A program made the position numbers and the translations under genes. The notes beneath the pieces were generated by a model. It did not search any database. It saw only the letters and a list, made by a program, of their open reading frames with translations, and had not been told where the DNA came from. From Cyclobacterium salsum (GTDB lineage Bacteria; Bacteroidota; Bacteroidia; Cytophagales; Cyclobacteriaceae), in contig NZ_WNKG01000005.1 of the NCBI RefSeq assembly GCF_010119245.1, positions 186,001 through 250,000 of the forward strand: DNA of 64,000 nt, written 5' to 3'. Every line of letters starts with the position of its first letter. Position 1 is the first letter of the stretch. This document shows, one piece after another, positions 9,802-17,866 of the stretch.

Positions 9802-10218
9802 TCAGGAGGAAGCCGTTTTGACATCAGTCTCCTGATATTTGGAAGGGCATTTCATAAGGATCTTATCTGCAACAAACATTTCTTCGGTTTTGTATGTACC
9901 GATCACCACTACCTGTTCAGATCGAATGAAATCTGCCGGAACGGGTTCATTGTAATATACCTGCTGCTCCATACCGTCATTGTCCACCATTACGAAAGTG
10001 AAAGATGTTTTATCTTGGCCCACTTCTACGCCTACTACTTCACCTTCGGAATCCTTCTTAAGCTGACCCACCACGTGAATGGCTTCTGTATTGCCATTGA
10101 TAGCCATTGATTTGGCTGTGGAGAAGCTTTCATAGGTACTCGCATCGCCAATAGAGGTGATAATGATGATGATGGCCACCCCAATGATTCCCAGGCCGAT
10201 AATATGTCCTCTTTTCAT
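9802..10218 (-). CDS. ccmE: Heme chaperone CcmE, CxxxY variant
   Basis: Membrane-anchored periplasmic heme carrier. The 138-residue protein has an N-terminal membrane anchor (about residues 5-22) and an OB-fold core (HVVGQLKKD, then F-T-F-V-M-V-D-N-D-G). Where classical CcmE has its heme-attaching His, this protein has Cys124 and Tyr128 (CPSKY), matching the CxxxY type known from some Deltaproteobacteria and archaea. It sits 3 bases from the ccmD-like gene and is followed by ccmF. Confidence 0.9.
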   Translation of the reverse strand: MKRGHIIGLGIIGVAIIIIITSIGDASTYESFSTAKSMAINGNTEAIHVVGQLKKDSEGEVVGVEVGQDKTSFTFVMVDNDGMEQQVYYNEPVPADFIRSEQVVVIGTYKTEEMFVADKILMKCPSKYQETDVKTASS

Positions 10219-10221
10219 GAT

Positions 10222-10464
10222 CTAATCGTTAAATTTTTTCTCCAGTCCGCTGATTCTACGATCGGTCTGTATGACATAAACCAGAATACCACCCAAAACA
10301 ATTCCAATAATGGTCACTAAAACGTAGATTTTTCCTTCCGACCGCATGCCATCAGCCATTTGCACAGTGGAATTTTGGTAGTCTTCTGCCGTAATGTCAA
10401 TTTTATCCTGTGCCGTAACGGCAAAACTGATTCCTAAAAGGAGAATGAAAATGTATTTTTTCAT
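10222..10464 (-). CDS. Small CcmD-like membrane protein
   Basis: An 80-residue protein with a cleavable signal (MKKYIFILLLGISFAVTAQ) and one membrane helix near residues 47-67, ending in charged residues (QTDRRISGLEKKF). It lies one base from ccmC and three from ccmE, the place where CcmD, the small subunit that helps release holo-CcmE, normally sits. The signal peptide is typical of the Bacteroidota version. Identity rests on size, topology and position. Confidence 0.7.
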   Translation of the reverse strand: MKKYIFILLLGISFAVTAQDKIDITAEDYQNSTVQMADGMRSEGKIYVLVTIIGIVLGGILVYVIQTDRRISGLEKKFND

Positions 10465-10465
10465 G

Positions 10466-11140
10466 TTATTGGTTAATCAATTTGTCTTCTAATTTTCTTT
10501 CCAAACGCCTGTAACGGACCCGGAGTGTACTGATCCAGGTGCCCAAAAGGGTCCAGCCGATGATGGCAGGGTAAAATACCGTCCGGAGATTGCTATCCAT
10601 GTCGTATGCATTAAATCCCGGGTTCCCACCATTCCCGGGGTGAAGGCTGTCCGTTAACCTCGGTAAGATAAAAATAAGCGGAATGAATGCTGCAAAAGCA
10701 AAAATACTATAAACGGCACTTATTCTAGCCCGCTGATACACATCTGTCAATGAGTTTCGTAAAACCAGATAGGCAAAGTACATCAGCAAGCCTATTGCCG
10801 ATGCATTAAGCTTGGGATCATTCGTCCAGTAATCTCCCCAGGTAAATTTAGCCCAAATCATTCCGGTGCTAATTCCCACCACGCCGAAAAGAATGGCGGT
10901 GTTGGTGAATTCGACTGCCATGTCGTCGTGAACTAAATCGCCTGAGCGAAGGTGCAGAATACCATAGTATACGGCAACTATCAACATCAATAACATGCCA
11001 AACCACATGGTTACGTGGAAAAACAAGGCTCGGATGGTTTCATTTAAAATCGGCAACCTGGGCACATCGATTAACAAACCTGCAATTATCGTATAGGCTA
11101 GCAGCACAATGGCCAGTATTTTCCACCAATAAGCTTTCAT
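10466..11140 (-). CDS. ccmC: Heme handling protein CcmC
   Basis: Polytopic protein (224 residues, six hydrophobic segments) that delivers heme to CcmE. The Trp-rich periplasmic loop is present as WGDYWTNDPKLNASAIG near residue 105, flanked by His residues (FHVTMW, about 41; DSLHPGNGG, about 165) expected to ligate heme. It overlaps no neighbour but is one base from the ccmD-like gene. A perfect -7 box lies about 135 bases upstream, separating it from ccmB transcriptionally or adding an internal promoter. Confidence 0.93.
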   Translation of the reverse strand: MKAYWWKILAIVLLAYTIIAGLLIDVPRLPILNETIRALFFHVTMWFGMLLMLIVAVYYGILHLRSGDLVHDDMAVEFTNTAILFGVVGISTGMIWAKFTWGDYWTNDPKLNASAIGLLMYFAYLVLRNSLTDVYQRARISAVYSIFAFAAFIPLIFILPRLTDSLHPGNGGNPGFNAYDMDSNLRTVFYPAIIGWTLLGTWISTLRVRYRRLERKLEDKLINQ

Positions 11141-11275
11141 TTACAGTTATTTTTAGAGATCACTCCTTTCCAATTCCTCAGGAGCAACTAAACTTCCCTC
11201 TCCGGCCGGAAATGAAATTTCAGATTGGGAAATTAAGCCCGGAGAAAGGTAGAAATCTTTCCGTCAATTCAGTGG

Positions 11276-11283
11276 CAAAAATA
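11276..11283 (-). promoter_or_regulatory. Candidate -7 promoter box before ccmC
   Basis: TATTTTTG on the minus strand matches TAnnTTTG. A TTG lies 23 bases upstream, slightly farther than the usual -33 spacing. It is in the 238-base gap between ccmB and ccmC. Confidence 0.45.
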
Positions 11284-11378
11284 AGTGTTTCTAAGTGATT
11301 TATTTACAATTGTCGGGTTTATTTGCTCACCGGTCGAGAGCAGGTAAAAAGCAGGTATTACCGGCGGCTAATGGTGTC

Positions 11379-12044
11379 TCAACTCCGCCAAAGGTAGGGG
11401 AAGAGAATATAGGAACTGACGGCTACGATGGCATTAATGGCTAATAATGTTATTATTTTATCTACGTTAATCTCCCGATCCAACCCATCAATCGCATTTT
11501 TGGAAACCTGGATGGCCATAAGCAGAATGGGGATCAAAACGGGGAAACTCAAAATGGCCATCAAGGTACCATTGTTGCTGGTTTTGGAGGCAATGGCCGA
11601 AACCATGGTCAGGGAAGCCGAAAAACCTAGCGCTCCAAGAAATAAGTTTAGCAGAAAAAGAGGTTGGTCAGCCACCGGATTTCCAAACACCACTCCAAAA
11701 ACCAGGTAACCCAGTAAGGCCAATACTAGGGTAAGCAGGGTGTTGTAAATGGTCTTGGAAAGGATGATCGCTTCCGGAGAGGCAATCATATAGTAATACA
11801 GTTGCCTGCCCTGATGCTCTTGCACAAAACTTTTAGCTACCGCATTTACAGAAGAAAACAAAATAATGATCCAGTAAAGGGCATTCCATACAGGTACTCC
11901 CAGATTCCCCTTACCGGCACCCATGCTGAGGTAGGTGATAAAAACAGCGCTGATTACATAAAGAAGAATACCGTTGATGGCGTACTTTTGTCGCCACTCC
12001 AGCACGGCTTCTTTTCTGACCAATAGGACGATTTCCTTCCACAT
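11379..12044 (-). CDS. ccmB: Heme exporter subunit CcmB
   Basis: Six-segment membrane protein of 221 residues with the CcmB signature EHQGRQLYYYMIASPEAI..SK near residue 75. In classical systems CcmB pairs with the ATPase CcmA to power release of holo-CcmE. No ccmA is visible within the window next to it, so the partner must be encoded elsewhere or be absent. It heads the ccm block. Confidence 0.9.
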   Translation of the reverse strand: MWKEIVLLVRKEAVLEWRQKYAINGILLYVISAVFITYLSMGAGKGNLGVPVWNALYWIIILFSSVNAVAKSFVQEHQGRQLYYYMIASPEAIILSKTIYNTLLTLVLALLGYLVFGVVFGNPVADQPLFLLNLFLGALGFSASLTMVSAIASKTSNNGTLMAILSFPVLIPILLMAIQVSKNAIDGLDREINVDKIITLLAINAIVAVSSYILFPYLWRS

Positions 12045-12051
12045 ACTGCCG

Positions 12052-12059
12052 CAAATATA
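12052..12059 (-). promoter_or_regulatory. Candidate -7 promoter box before ccmB
   Basis: TATATTTG on the minus strand, only 7 bases before the ccmB ATG, so transcription from it would yield a leaderless or almost leaderless mRNA. Confidence 0.45.
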
Positions 12060-12214
12060 GGCAGAGGGATATTATTGTCAGCGAAAATAGGGTTATTTTG
12101 TAAGGGGATTAGCCTAAATCAATGGGAGGAGGGTAACCCTAATAGGAATTCTTGTTTAGTGAGATAACCGAAATCTGGAGAAATTGTATAAGCATACTAA
12201 ATTTTATTGTTTTT

Positions 12215-13261
12215 ATGGATAATAAAATAGCCAGCGAGCGCGAGTTGAAGCATAGAAGAGATTTCATGAAGAAAATGGTTTTGGGAACGGCTGCCAGCCT
12301 GATGCCCGTATATGGATTGCAAGCCTGGGACAAAATGAAGGAATCAATGGGAGAAAAATCCTTTGTACCGGTAATGTTGACACCTTACAATAAAGACAAA
12401 TCGGTGGATTATAGGGGACTGGAATCCCTGACAGATCATTACCTGGCAGCCGGTGCCAGGGGTTTGTTTGCCAACTGTCTTAGCAGCGAAATGTACGACC
12501 TGAGCCCCGAAGAACGATTGAAAGTAACGGAAACGGTAGTCAAGCGGGTCAACGGGCGCTTTCCGGTGGTCGCTACGGGCTCCTTTGGAGAAGATGCTTA
12601 CGACAAGGCGACGTTTTCCAAAAAATTGGCTGATACTGGAGTGGATGCGGTTATTTTAATTACTTCCCATTTTGCAGCATCTGAGGAATCCGATGAAACC
12701 ATGATCCGCAATCTGGAGGCGTACCTGCACCAAACTAATTCCCTGGCTATCGGGACCTACGAGTGTCCCAGTCCCTACAAGCGGGTATTGTCCCTGGAAG
12801 TGCTGGATTTTCTTTTGGCTACCGGGCGGCTGGTTTACCACAAAGACACCACAGAAGACATCGAACATATCGGTAAAAAGCTTCGCATGTCTGAGGGGTC
12901 TGACCTTGGTCTATACAATGCCCACATGGGAAGCGCCGTCGCCTCACTGCGCGCAGGAGGAGCTGGGTTATCCCCAATTGCCGGAAATTATTACCCTGAA
13001 GTAATTGCCTGGATTTGCCAACATGCCGAAGATCCTGCCAAAAAAGCGGAAGTGGATTGGCTTCAGGATAAGTTGACCGAAATGGAATCCAGAATCACGG
13101 TCAATTACCAGTTATCGTCCCGCTACTACCTGAATAAATCCGGTTTGGACCTTGAAATTACCAGCAGAAGGTCAAGCGCATCGCTGACCCGGGATGAGCA
13201 GGCACAAATTGATCAGGCACAAGAGGAAGTTCAGGGTTGGAAAGAACGACTGGGAATTTGA
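12215..13261 (+). CDS. Exported dihydrodipicolinate synthase / N-acetylneuraminate lyase family protein
   Basis: Class I aldolase family TIM barrel of 348 residues from the ATG at 12215. The N-terminus carries HRRDFMKKMVLGTAASLM, close to a twin-arginine signal, so the mature enzyme is probably exported. The Schiff-base Lys is seen in VYHKDTTED near residue 210; the usual Tyr-bearing YNxP segment is changed to TYECPSPY. The surrounding sugar genes suggest a role in keto-acid sugar catabolism rather than lysine synthesis, but the substrate is unknown. Confidence 0.75.
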   Translation: MDNKIASERELKHRRDFMKKMVLGTAASLMPVYGLQAWDKMKESMGEKSFVPVMLTPYNKDKSVDYRGLESLTDHYLAAGARGLFANCLSSEMYDLSPEERLKVTETVVKRVNGRFPVVATGSFGEDAYDKATFSKKLADTGVDAVILITSHFAASEESDETMIRNLEAYLHQTNSLAIGTYECPSPYKRVLSLEVLDFLLATGRLVYHKDTTEDIEHIGKKLRMSEGSDLGLYNAHMGSAVASLRAGGAGLSPIAGNYYPEVIAWICQHAEDPAKKAEVDWLQDKLTEMESRITVNYQLSSRYYLNKSGLDLEITSRRSSASLTRDEQAQIDQAQEEVQGWKERLGI

Positions 13262-13295
13262 TGCCGCAAATTTGCAGGAATAACAAGGTTTTGAA

Positions 13296-14573
13296 TTAGG
13301 AAATCCACTCAAATCCCAGGTAAGGAACCAGTACCTCAGGCATCTTTATTCCCTTTTCGCTCTGATTATTTTCGAGTAACGCAGCGACTATCCGGGGTAA
13401 TGCCAGGGCACTCCCGTTAAGCGTATGGGCCAATACGGTTTTCCGGTCCTGATTTTTGAACCGTAGTTTTAATCGGTTGGATTGATAGGTTTCAAAGTTA
13501 CTCACCGAACTTACCTCCAGCCACCGTTCCTGGGCGGCGGAGAAAACTTCCATGTCGTAGGTCAGGGCAGAAGTAAATCCCATATCGCCTCCGCAAAGCC
13601 GCAGAACCCGGTAGGGAAGCTCCAGCTTTTGCAAAAGATGCTGCACGTGTAGGCTCATTTCCTCCAGGGTTGGGTAAGAATGGTCAGGATGGGTTATCTG
13701 GACGATCTCGACTTTGTCAAACTGGTGAAGCCGGTTAAGTCCTCGTACGTGTGCGCCCCAGTTTCCGGCCTCTCTTCTGAAACAAGGGGTAAACCCTGCA
13801 TTTTTTTTCGGTAAATCAGCTTCTGCCAGCACCTCATTACGATACATATTGGTAATGGGGACCTCGGCGGTAGGGATCAGGTAGAGCCCGTCCTCAGCCG
13901 CAAGGTACATTTGGCCTTCCTTGTCCGGTAACTGCCCCGTGGCATACCCGCTTTCTTCATTGATCATAATGGGCGGTTGTACTTCACGGTAACCTGCTTT
14001 TTCGGCTTCATCTAAGAAAAAGTTCACGAGAGCCCGTTGTAATTTGGCTCCTTTACCTTTGTAAACCGGAAACCCGGCTCCTGTGATTTTAACGCCCAGT
14101 TCAAAATCAACAATATCGTATTTTTTGATCAAGTCCCAGTGAGGGGATTTTTGTGAAGGATTTAATTCGGGGATTTGCCCGTTTTGTAATACGACCTCAT
14201 TATCTTCAGCAGATTTCCCTGCCGGCACCGATTCGTGCGGAATATTGGGTATGGAGTAGAGTAATTGTGTCAGGGAATTTTCGCAGCTACTGTATTGCTC
14301 CTCTAACGCTTTGACTTGGGATTTTATCGCAGCCGTTTGTTCTTTAATGCCTTCGGCTTCCTCCTTTTTTCCACTTTTCATCAATTGCCCGATTTGTTTT
14401 GCCAGGGCATTGGATTCGGCCTGTAGGGAGTCTCTTTCTACCTGCGTTTGCTTCCTTTTATCATCCAGATCCAGCACCTGCTGAAGCAGAGCTTCCGGAT
14501 TTGGAACGTTTCTTTTTGTTAATCCCTGGCAGGCACGCTCGAAATTTTCTCTTATCTCATTTACCAGAAGCAT
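13296..14573 (-). CDS. serS: Seryl-tRNA synthetase
   Basis: Charges tRNA-Ser. The 425-residue class II synthetase has the N-terminal antiparallel coiled coil (about residues 28-105, rich in Lys, Glu and Gln), motif 2 as FRREAGNWGAHVRGLNRLHQFDKVE near residue 265 and motif 3 as LNGSALALPRIVAALLEN near 385. Length matches the family. A -33/-7 pair lies upstream on the minus strand. Confidence 0.98.
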   Translation of the reverse strand: MLLVNEIRENFERACQGLTKRNVPNPEALLQQVLDLDDKRKQTQVERDSLQAESNALAKQIGQLMKSGKKEEAEGIKEQTAAIKSQVKALEEQYSSCENSLTQLLYSIPNIPHESVPAGKSAEDNEVVLQNGQIPELNPSQKSPHWDLIKKYDIVDFELGVKITGAGFPVYKGKGAKLQRALVNFFLDEAEKAGYREVQPPIMINEESGYATGQLPDKEGQMYLAAEDGLYLIPTAEVPITNMYRNEVLAEADLPKKNAGFTPCFRREAGNWGAHVRGLNRLHQFDKVEIVQITHPDHSYPTLEEMSLHVQHLLQKLELPYRVLRLCGGDMGFTSALTYDMEVFSAAQERWLEVSSVSNFETYQSNRLKLRFKNQDRKTVLAHTLNGSALALPRIVAALLENNQSEKGIKMPEVLVPYLGFEWIS

Positions 14574-14608
14574 AGGTTGGGGGCTTTTTCAGTTCAAAAT
14601 TTAGCATG

Positions 14609-14635
14609 CAAAGATAAGGAATAAGTTTCGGGCAA
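14609..14635 (-). promoter_or_regulatory. Candidate serS promoter (-33 and -7)
   Basis: On the minus strand TTG (14635-14633) is separated by 16 bases from TATCTTTG (14616-14609), a perfect TAnnTTTG match, 36 bases before the serS ATG. It is the only box of the set with a well-placed -33 TTG. Confidence 0.6.
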
Positions 14636-14731
14636 CCGGTATTTTATGGATAATTTGGAATCCCTGATTGGCAAAATTGTGCGAATTGACTATCTTCAAA
14701 CTTTATCTTTTACCAACCCTTAATTTAGTAT

Positions 14732-15607
14732 ATGAAAGCCAAGGTTATTGCCGTTTTATTTTGTTTTATTTCCGTTTATTCGGTACTGGCCCAGCAGGAC
14801 CCGTTACGGATTATTATGATTGGTGCGCATCCGGATGATTGTGATATAAAAGGTGGAGGAACCGCCTCCTTATATGTAGCCATGGGCCATAAGGTGAAAT
14901 TTGTTTCGGTGACCAATGGGGATGCAGGGCACATGGAAGAAGGGGGAGGGATGCTCGCCAAAAGACGTATCGCCGAAACCCAGGAAGTAGCCAGAAGGAT
15001 GGGGGTGGAGTACGATGTACTCGACAATCACGATGGAGAATTGTTGCCCACGCTGGAAATCCGCCTTCAGATAATCCGGAAAATCCGCGAGTGGAACGCT
15101 GACGTGGTCATTGCGCCCCGTCCCAACGATTACCATCCCGATCACCGATACACCGGGGTGCTGGTGCAGGATGCAGCTTACATGGTGGGAGTACCCAATG
15201 TGGCCCCAGATACGCCGCCTTTAAAGAAAAATCCCGTCTTTCTCTATTTTCAAGACCATTTTAAAAAGCCCAATCCGTTTGAACCGCACGTAGCTGTGGA
15301 TATCACTCCCGTCATCGATAAAAAAATCAGCGGCATGGACGCTCACGAATCTCAGTTTTACGAGTGGTTGCCTTGGATTGGTGGCTATGCAGATGAAGTG
15401 CCGGAAGGGAAAGCGGAAAGAAAGGAATGGTTAAAAGGAAAACGATTTGGTAGCATTAACCCCGCCGTACGGGAAAGCCTTGAAAAATGGTATGGAGCAG
15501 GTAGGGCTGAGGAGGTTCAATATGCAGAAGCCTTTGAAGTATGTGAATACGGCTCTCAACCTTCAGAGGAAGACCTGAAAAGGCTTTTTCCCATGCTCGG
15601 TAAGTGA
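14732..15607 (+). CDS. Secreted PIG-L/LmbE family deacetylase
   Basis: Zinc-dependent N-acetyl-sugar deacetylase fold of 291 residues with a cleavable signal peptide (about 1-20, ending VLAQ). The zinc motif AHPDD is at about residue 32 and the second metal motif HPDHR near residue 132. The BshB enzymes of bacillithiol synthesis belong to the same family but are cytoplasmic, so the signal peptide argues for an extracytoplasmic glycan or amide substrate instead. Confidence 0.85.
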   Translation: MKAKVIAVLFCFISVYSVLAQQDPLRIIMIGAHPDDCDIKGGGTASLYVAMGHKVKFVSVTNGDAGHMEEGGGMLAKRRIAETQEVARRMGVEYDVLDNHDGELLPTLEIRLQIIRKIREWNADVVIAPRPNDYHPDHRYTGVLVQDAAYMVGVPNVAPDTPPLKKNPVFLYFQDHFKKPNPFEPHVAVDITPVIDKKISGMDAHESQFYEWLPWIGGYADEVPEGKAERKEWLKGKRFGSINPAVRESLEKWYGAGRAEEVQYAEAFEVCEYGSQPSEEDLKRLFPMLGK

Positions 15608-15699
15608 GTTTTTTACTTCAATCAGCTAATGAGTAGCCGAATCGATTAACTCTAAAAGTTGTAAATTTGATGAAACCGACCATGAGGAGAACGGCACTC

Positions 15700-15773
15700 G
15701 GGGATAATCAAAAGTACCTGCCTGCCGGTAGGTTCGACATAGTCCCTAATCAGCTTCGGGGCAGGTTATCCCG
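15700..15773. repeat. Intergenic inverted repeat
   Basis: Between the deacetylase and the SDR gene, GGATAA and ACCTGCC on the left can pair with GGCAGGT and TTATCC on the right, enclosing a smaller hairpin around ACCTGCCTGCCGGTAGGT. No coding sense was seen. It could be a dispersed palindromic element or an RNA structure. Confidence 0.4.
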
Positions 15774-15822
15774 ACTTACGGTAGGGGACAAGTTGTGACC
15801 AATCAAAGAAAATTATAAATAC

Positions 15823-16581
15823 ATGAAGGGAAAGAATATTTTGGTAACTGGCGGTGCCAGTGGTATTGGACTAGCGATCGTTAAAAAATTTGCTACCGCC
15901 GGAGGTAAGGTTTACCTGCTGGATTTTAATGCAGAAAATGGTCAAAAAGTAACCTCAAGGCTAAAGGAGGAAGGCTTTCAGGTTGAATTTAGAAAAATGA
16001 ATGTCGCAGTCCGACAAGAAGTTCAGGAAGTGGTGGATGGGATCGAAGGGAATATAGATGTGTTGGTAAACAATGCAGGTGTCTCTCACATCGGCAACCT
16101 GGAAAGTACGGAAGAAGCGGACCTGGATCGATTGTATGCGGTCAATATAAAAGGAGTGTTTCACTGTTCGAAAGCAGTGATTGGAAGAATGAAATCCCAG
16201 GGAGGAGGCGTTATCATCAATATGGCCTCGGTGTCGGCTACCATGGGAATTCCCGATCGATTTGCCTATTCTATGACGAAAGGGGCAGTGCTTAACATGA
16301 CGCTGACCATTGCCAGGGATTACGTAAAGGATAACATTCGGTGCAATGCCATTTCTCCTGCCCGGATCCATACTCCCTTTGTAGACGACTACCTGGCAAA
16401 AACGTATCCGGGAAAAGAGAAGGAAATTTTTGACCAGCTGGCAGCCACCCAGCCGGTGGGAAGGATGGGAAGTCCGGAAGAAGTGGCCAATATGGCCTTT
16501 TTTCTAGCTTCCGATGAAGCGGCCTTTCTTACAGGCGCAGATTACCTGGTAGATGGTGGTTTTTGTAAATTAAAAATGTAA
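15823..16581 (+). CDS. SDR-family oxidoreductase, probably sugar-acid dehydrogenase
   Basis: Classical short-chain dehydrogenase of 252 residues: NAD(P) loop TGGASGIG at residue 8, NNAG near 87, catalytic Ser and YSMTK (about 138-155), and a C-terminal LTGADYLVDGGF. It is 22 bases upstream of an FAH-family hydrolase, a pairing known from the non-phosphorylative L-fucose and L-rhamnose pathways (2-keto-3-deoxy-sugar-acid dehydrogenase followed by diketo-acid hydrolase). The substrate assignment is inference from this pairing. Confidence 0.85.
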   Translation: MKGKNILVTGGASGIGLAIVKKFATAGGKVYLLDFNAENGQKVTSRLKEEGFQVEFRKMNVAVRQEVQEVVDGIEGNIDVLVNNAGVSHIGNLESTEEADLDRLYAVNIKGVFHCSKAVIGRMKSQGGGVIINMASVSATMGIPDRFAYSMTKGAVLNMTLTIARDYVKDNIRCNAISPARIHTPFVDDYLAKTYPGKEKEIFDQLAATQPVGRMGSPEEVANMAFFLASDEAAFLTGADYLVDGGFCKLKM

Positions 16582-16603
16582 TAACTATAAATAGAAGTAA
16601 CCC

Positions 16604-17458
16604 ATGAAATTAATTCGTTTTGGAAAAGTAGGGAATGAAAAACCAGGTGTTGTCACTGACTCCGGGAAAATACTAGATTGTTCTGCCTATGGAGCCGACT
16701 GGACTGCCGCTTTTTTAGGTGAAACAAGCCGCCTGGAGAATTTTAAAAAATGGTTGGCATCGAATAGCGACTCTTGTCCGGAGGTAAATGCCTCAGAAAG
16801 GCTAGGTTCGCCTGTTCCTTTTCCATCTAAAATCATGTGCGTCGGGCTGAACTACTCCCTTCATGCCAAAGAAAGTGGCATGGAAGTGCCCAAGCAACCG
16901 GTATTATTTATGAAGGCCACTTCAGCACTATCTGGTCCGTTCGATCCCATTGTCATTCCAAAAAATTCAAATGCTACTGATTGGGAGGTGGAATTGGCTA
17001 TTGTCATCGGTAAGAAAGCGAGTTACGTATCGGAGGAAGAAGCGATGGACCATGTTTTCGGATACGTGCTTCACAACGATGTCAGTGAAAGGGAGTTTCA
17101 ATTGCAGCATGGGGGGCAGTGGGTGAAAGGCAAGAGCTGTGACACCTTTGCTCCTATAGGCCCTTATCTGGTAACAAAGGAGGAAATCAAGGATCCTCAT
17201 CAGTTGCGGCTATGGCTGAAGGTAAATGGGGAAATCATGCAGGATAGCAATACCTCCGATCTGGTTTTCAATGTGCCCCAATTGGTAAGTTACATCAGTC
17301 AATACATGAGTTTGCTACCGGGGGACATTATCAGTACTGGAACACCTGCTGGAGTGGGAATGGGTTTAAAACCACCCAGATACCTCAAAGCCGGCGATGA
17401 AGTGGAGCTGGGTATTGAAGGGTTGGGAGTTTCCAGGCAGCGGGTGGAGGCTATGTAG
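16604..17458 (+). CDS. Fumarylacetoacetate hydrolase family protein, probable 2,4-diketo-3-deoxy-sugar-acid hydrolase
   Basis: The 284-residue protein has the FAH core: CVGLNYSLHAKE (about residue 83), the metal-binding E-x-E seen as WEVELAIVIG (about 128), GYVLHNDVSEREFQ and STGTPAGVGMG near residue 245. These enzymes cleave a C-C bond in beta-diketo acids. Adjacency to the SDR gene suggests joint use in deoxy-sugar-acid breakdown. A stable hairpin follows the gene. Confidence 0.85.
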   Translation: MKLIRFGKVGNEKPGVVTDSGKILDCSAYGADWTAAFLGETSRLENFKKWLASNSDSCPEVNASERLGSPVPFPSKIMCVGLNYSLHAKESGMEVPKQPVLFMKATSALSGPFDPIVIPKNSNATDWEVELAIVIGKKASYVSEEEAMDHVFGYVLHNDVSEREFQLQHGGQWVKGKSCDTFAPIGPYLVTKEEIKDPHQLRLWLKVNGEIMQDSNTSDLVFNVPQLVSYISQYMSLLPGDIISTGTPAGVGMGLKPPRYLKAGDEVELGIEGLGVSRQRVEAM

Positions 17459-17490
17459 GGAGAATTCCCGAAGACCAAATCATATAAAGA

Positions 17491-17520
17491 GAGAAGGTAA
17501 TGTCAAATTGCCTTCTCTTT
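17491..17520 (+). terminator. Terminator after the SDR-FAH pair
   Basis: GAGAAGG..CCTTCTC stem extended by T-G, A-T, A-T and T-A pairs, a 5-base loop and a TTT tail, 33 bases past the FAH stop. It also stands close to the 3' end of the antisense pseudogene, so it may serve both strands. Confidence 0.7.
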
Positions 17521-17526
17521 TACATT

Positions 17527-17796
17527 TTATTCGTCAACGTTATCGAAATATACTTTCAAATGGATGCTCATTTTTTCCCTGAAACTCGAAGGAGTTCCTT
17601 CTTTCAACTCATTCAATAAATCCCGATGTATGACGGCATTCTTAACTTCTGTTTTCCCAATGATTTGTCCGCTATGGACTAAGTTAAATATCGGGTGTAG
17701 CATTTTCTGAAAGCGTAACAGCGTTTGGTTGCCGGAAATTTTGTAGAGATCTTGAATTTGTATTTTCTGGGTTACGTGGAAACAGAAAGATTGCGA
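17527..17796 (-). pseudogene. C-terminal remnant of a FadR/GntR-type regulator (FCD domain)
   Basis: An 89-codon open stretch on the minus strand between in-frame stops at 17797 and 17527 translates to an FCD ligand-binding domain tail: SFCFHVT, KISGNQTLL, then VIHRDLL and MSIHL. The two later His residues are 22 apart, the spacing of the FCD metal ligands; the Asp that normally precedes the first His by four is Ser here. No winged-helix DNA-binding domain remains upstream (the sialidase gene starts about 70 bases away). It is likely the former regulator of the neighbouring sugar-acid genes, now broken. Confidence 0.75.
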
Positions 17797-17866
17797 TTAA
17801 CAGAAAAATTCCACCGGTACTGCGGAAAAAAAGCGTAAAAGAATTTTATGAATAAATGATAGGTAT

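Noticed and set aside
14732-15607. PIG-L deacetylase as BshB of the bacillithiol pathway
   Set aside because: It has a signal peptide, whereas BshB is cytoplasmic, and bshA lies more than 30 kb away.
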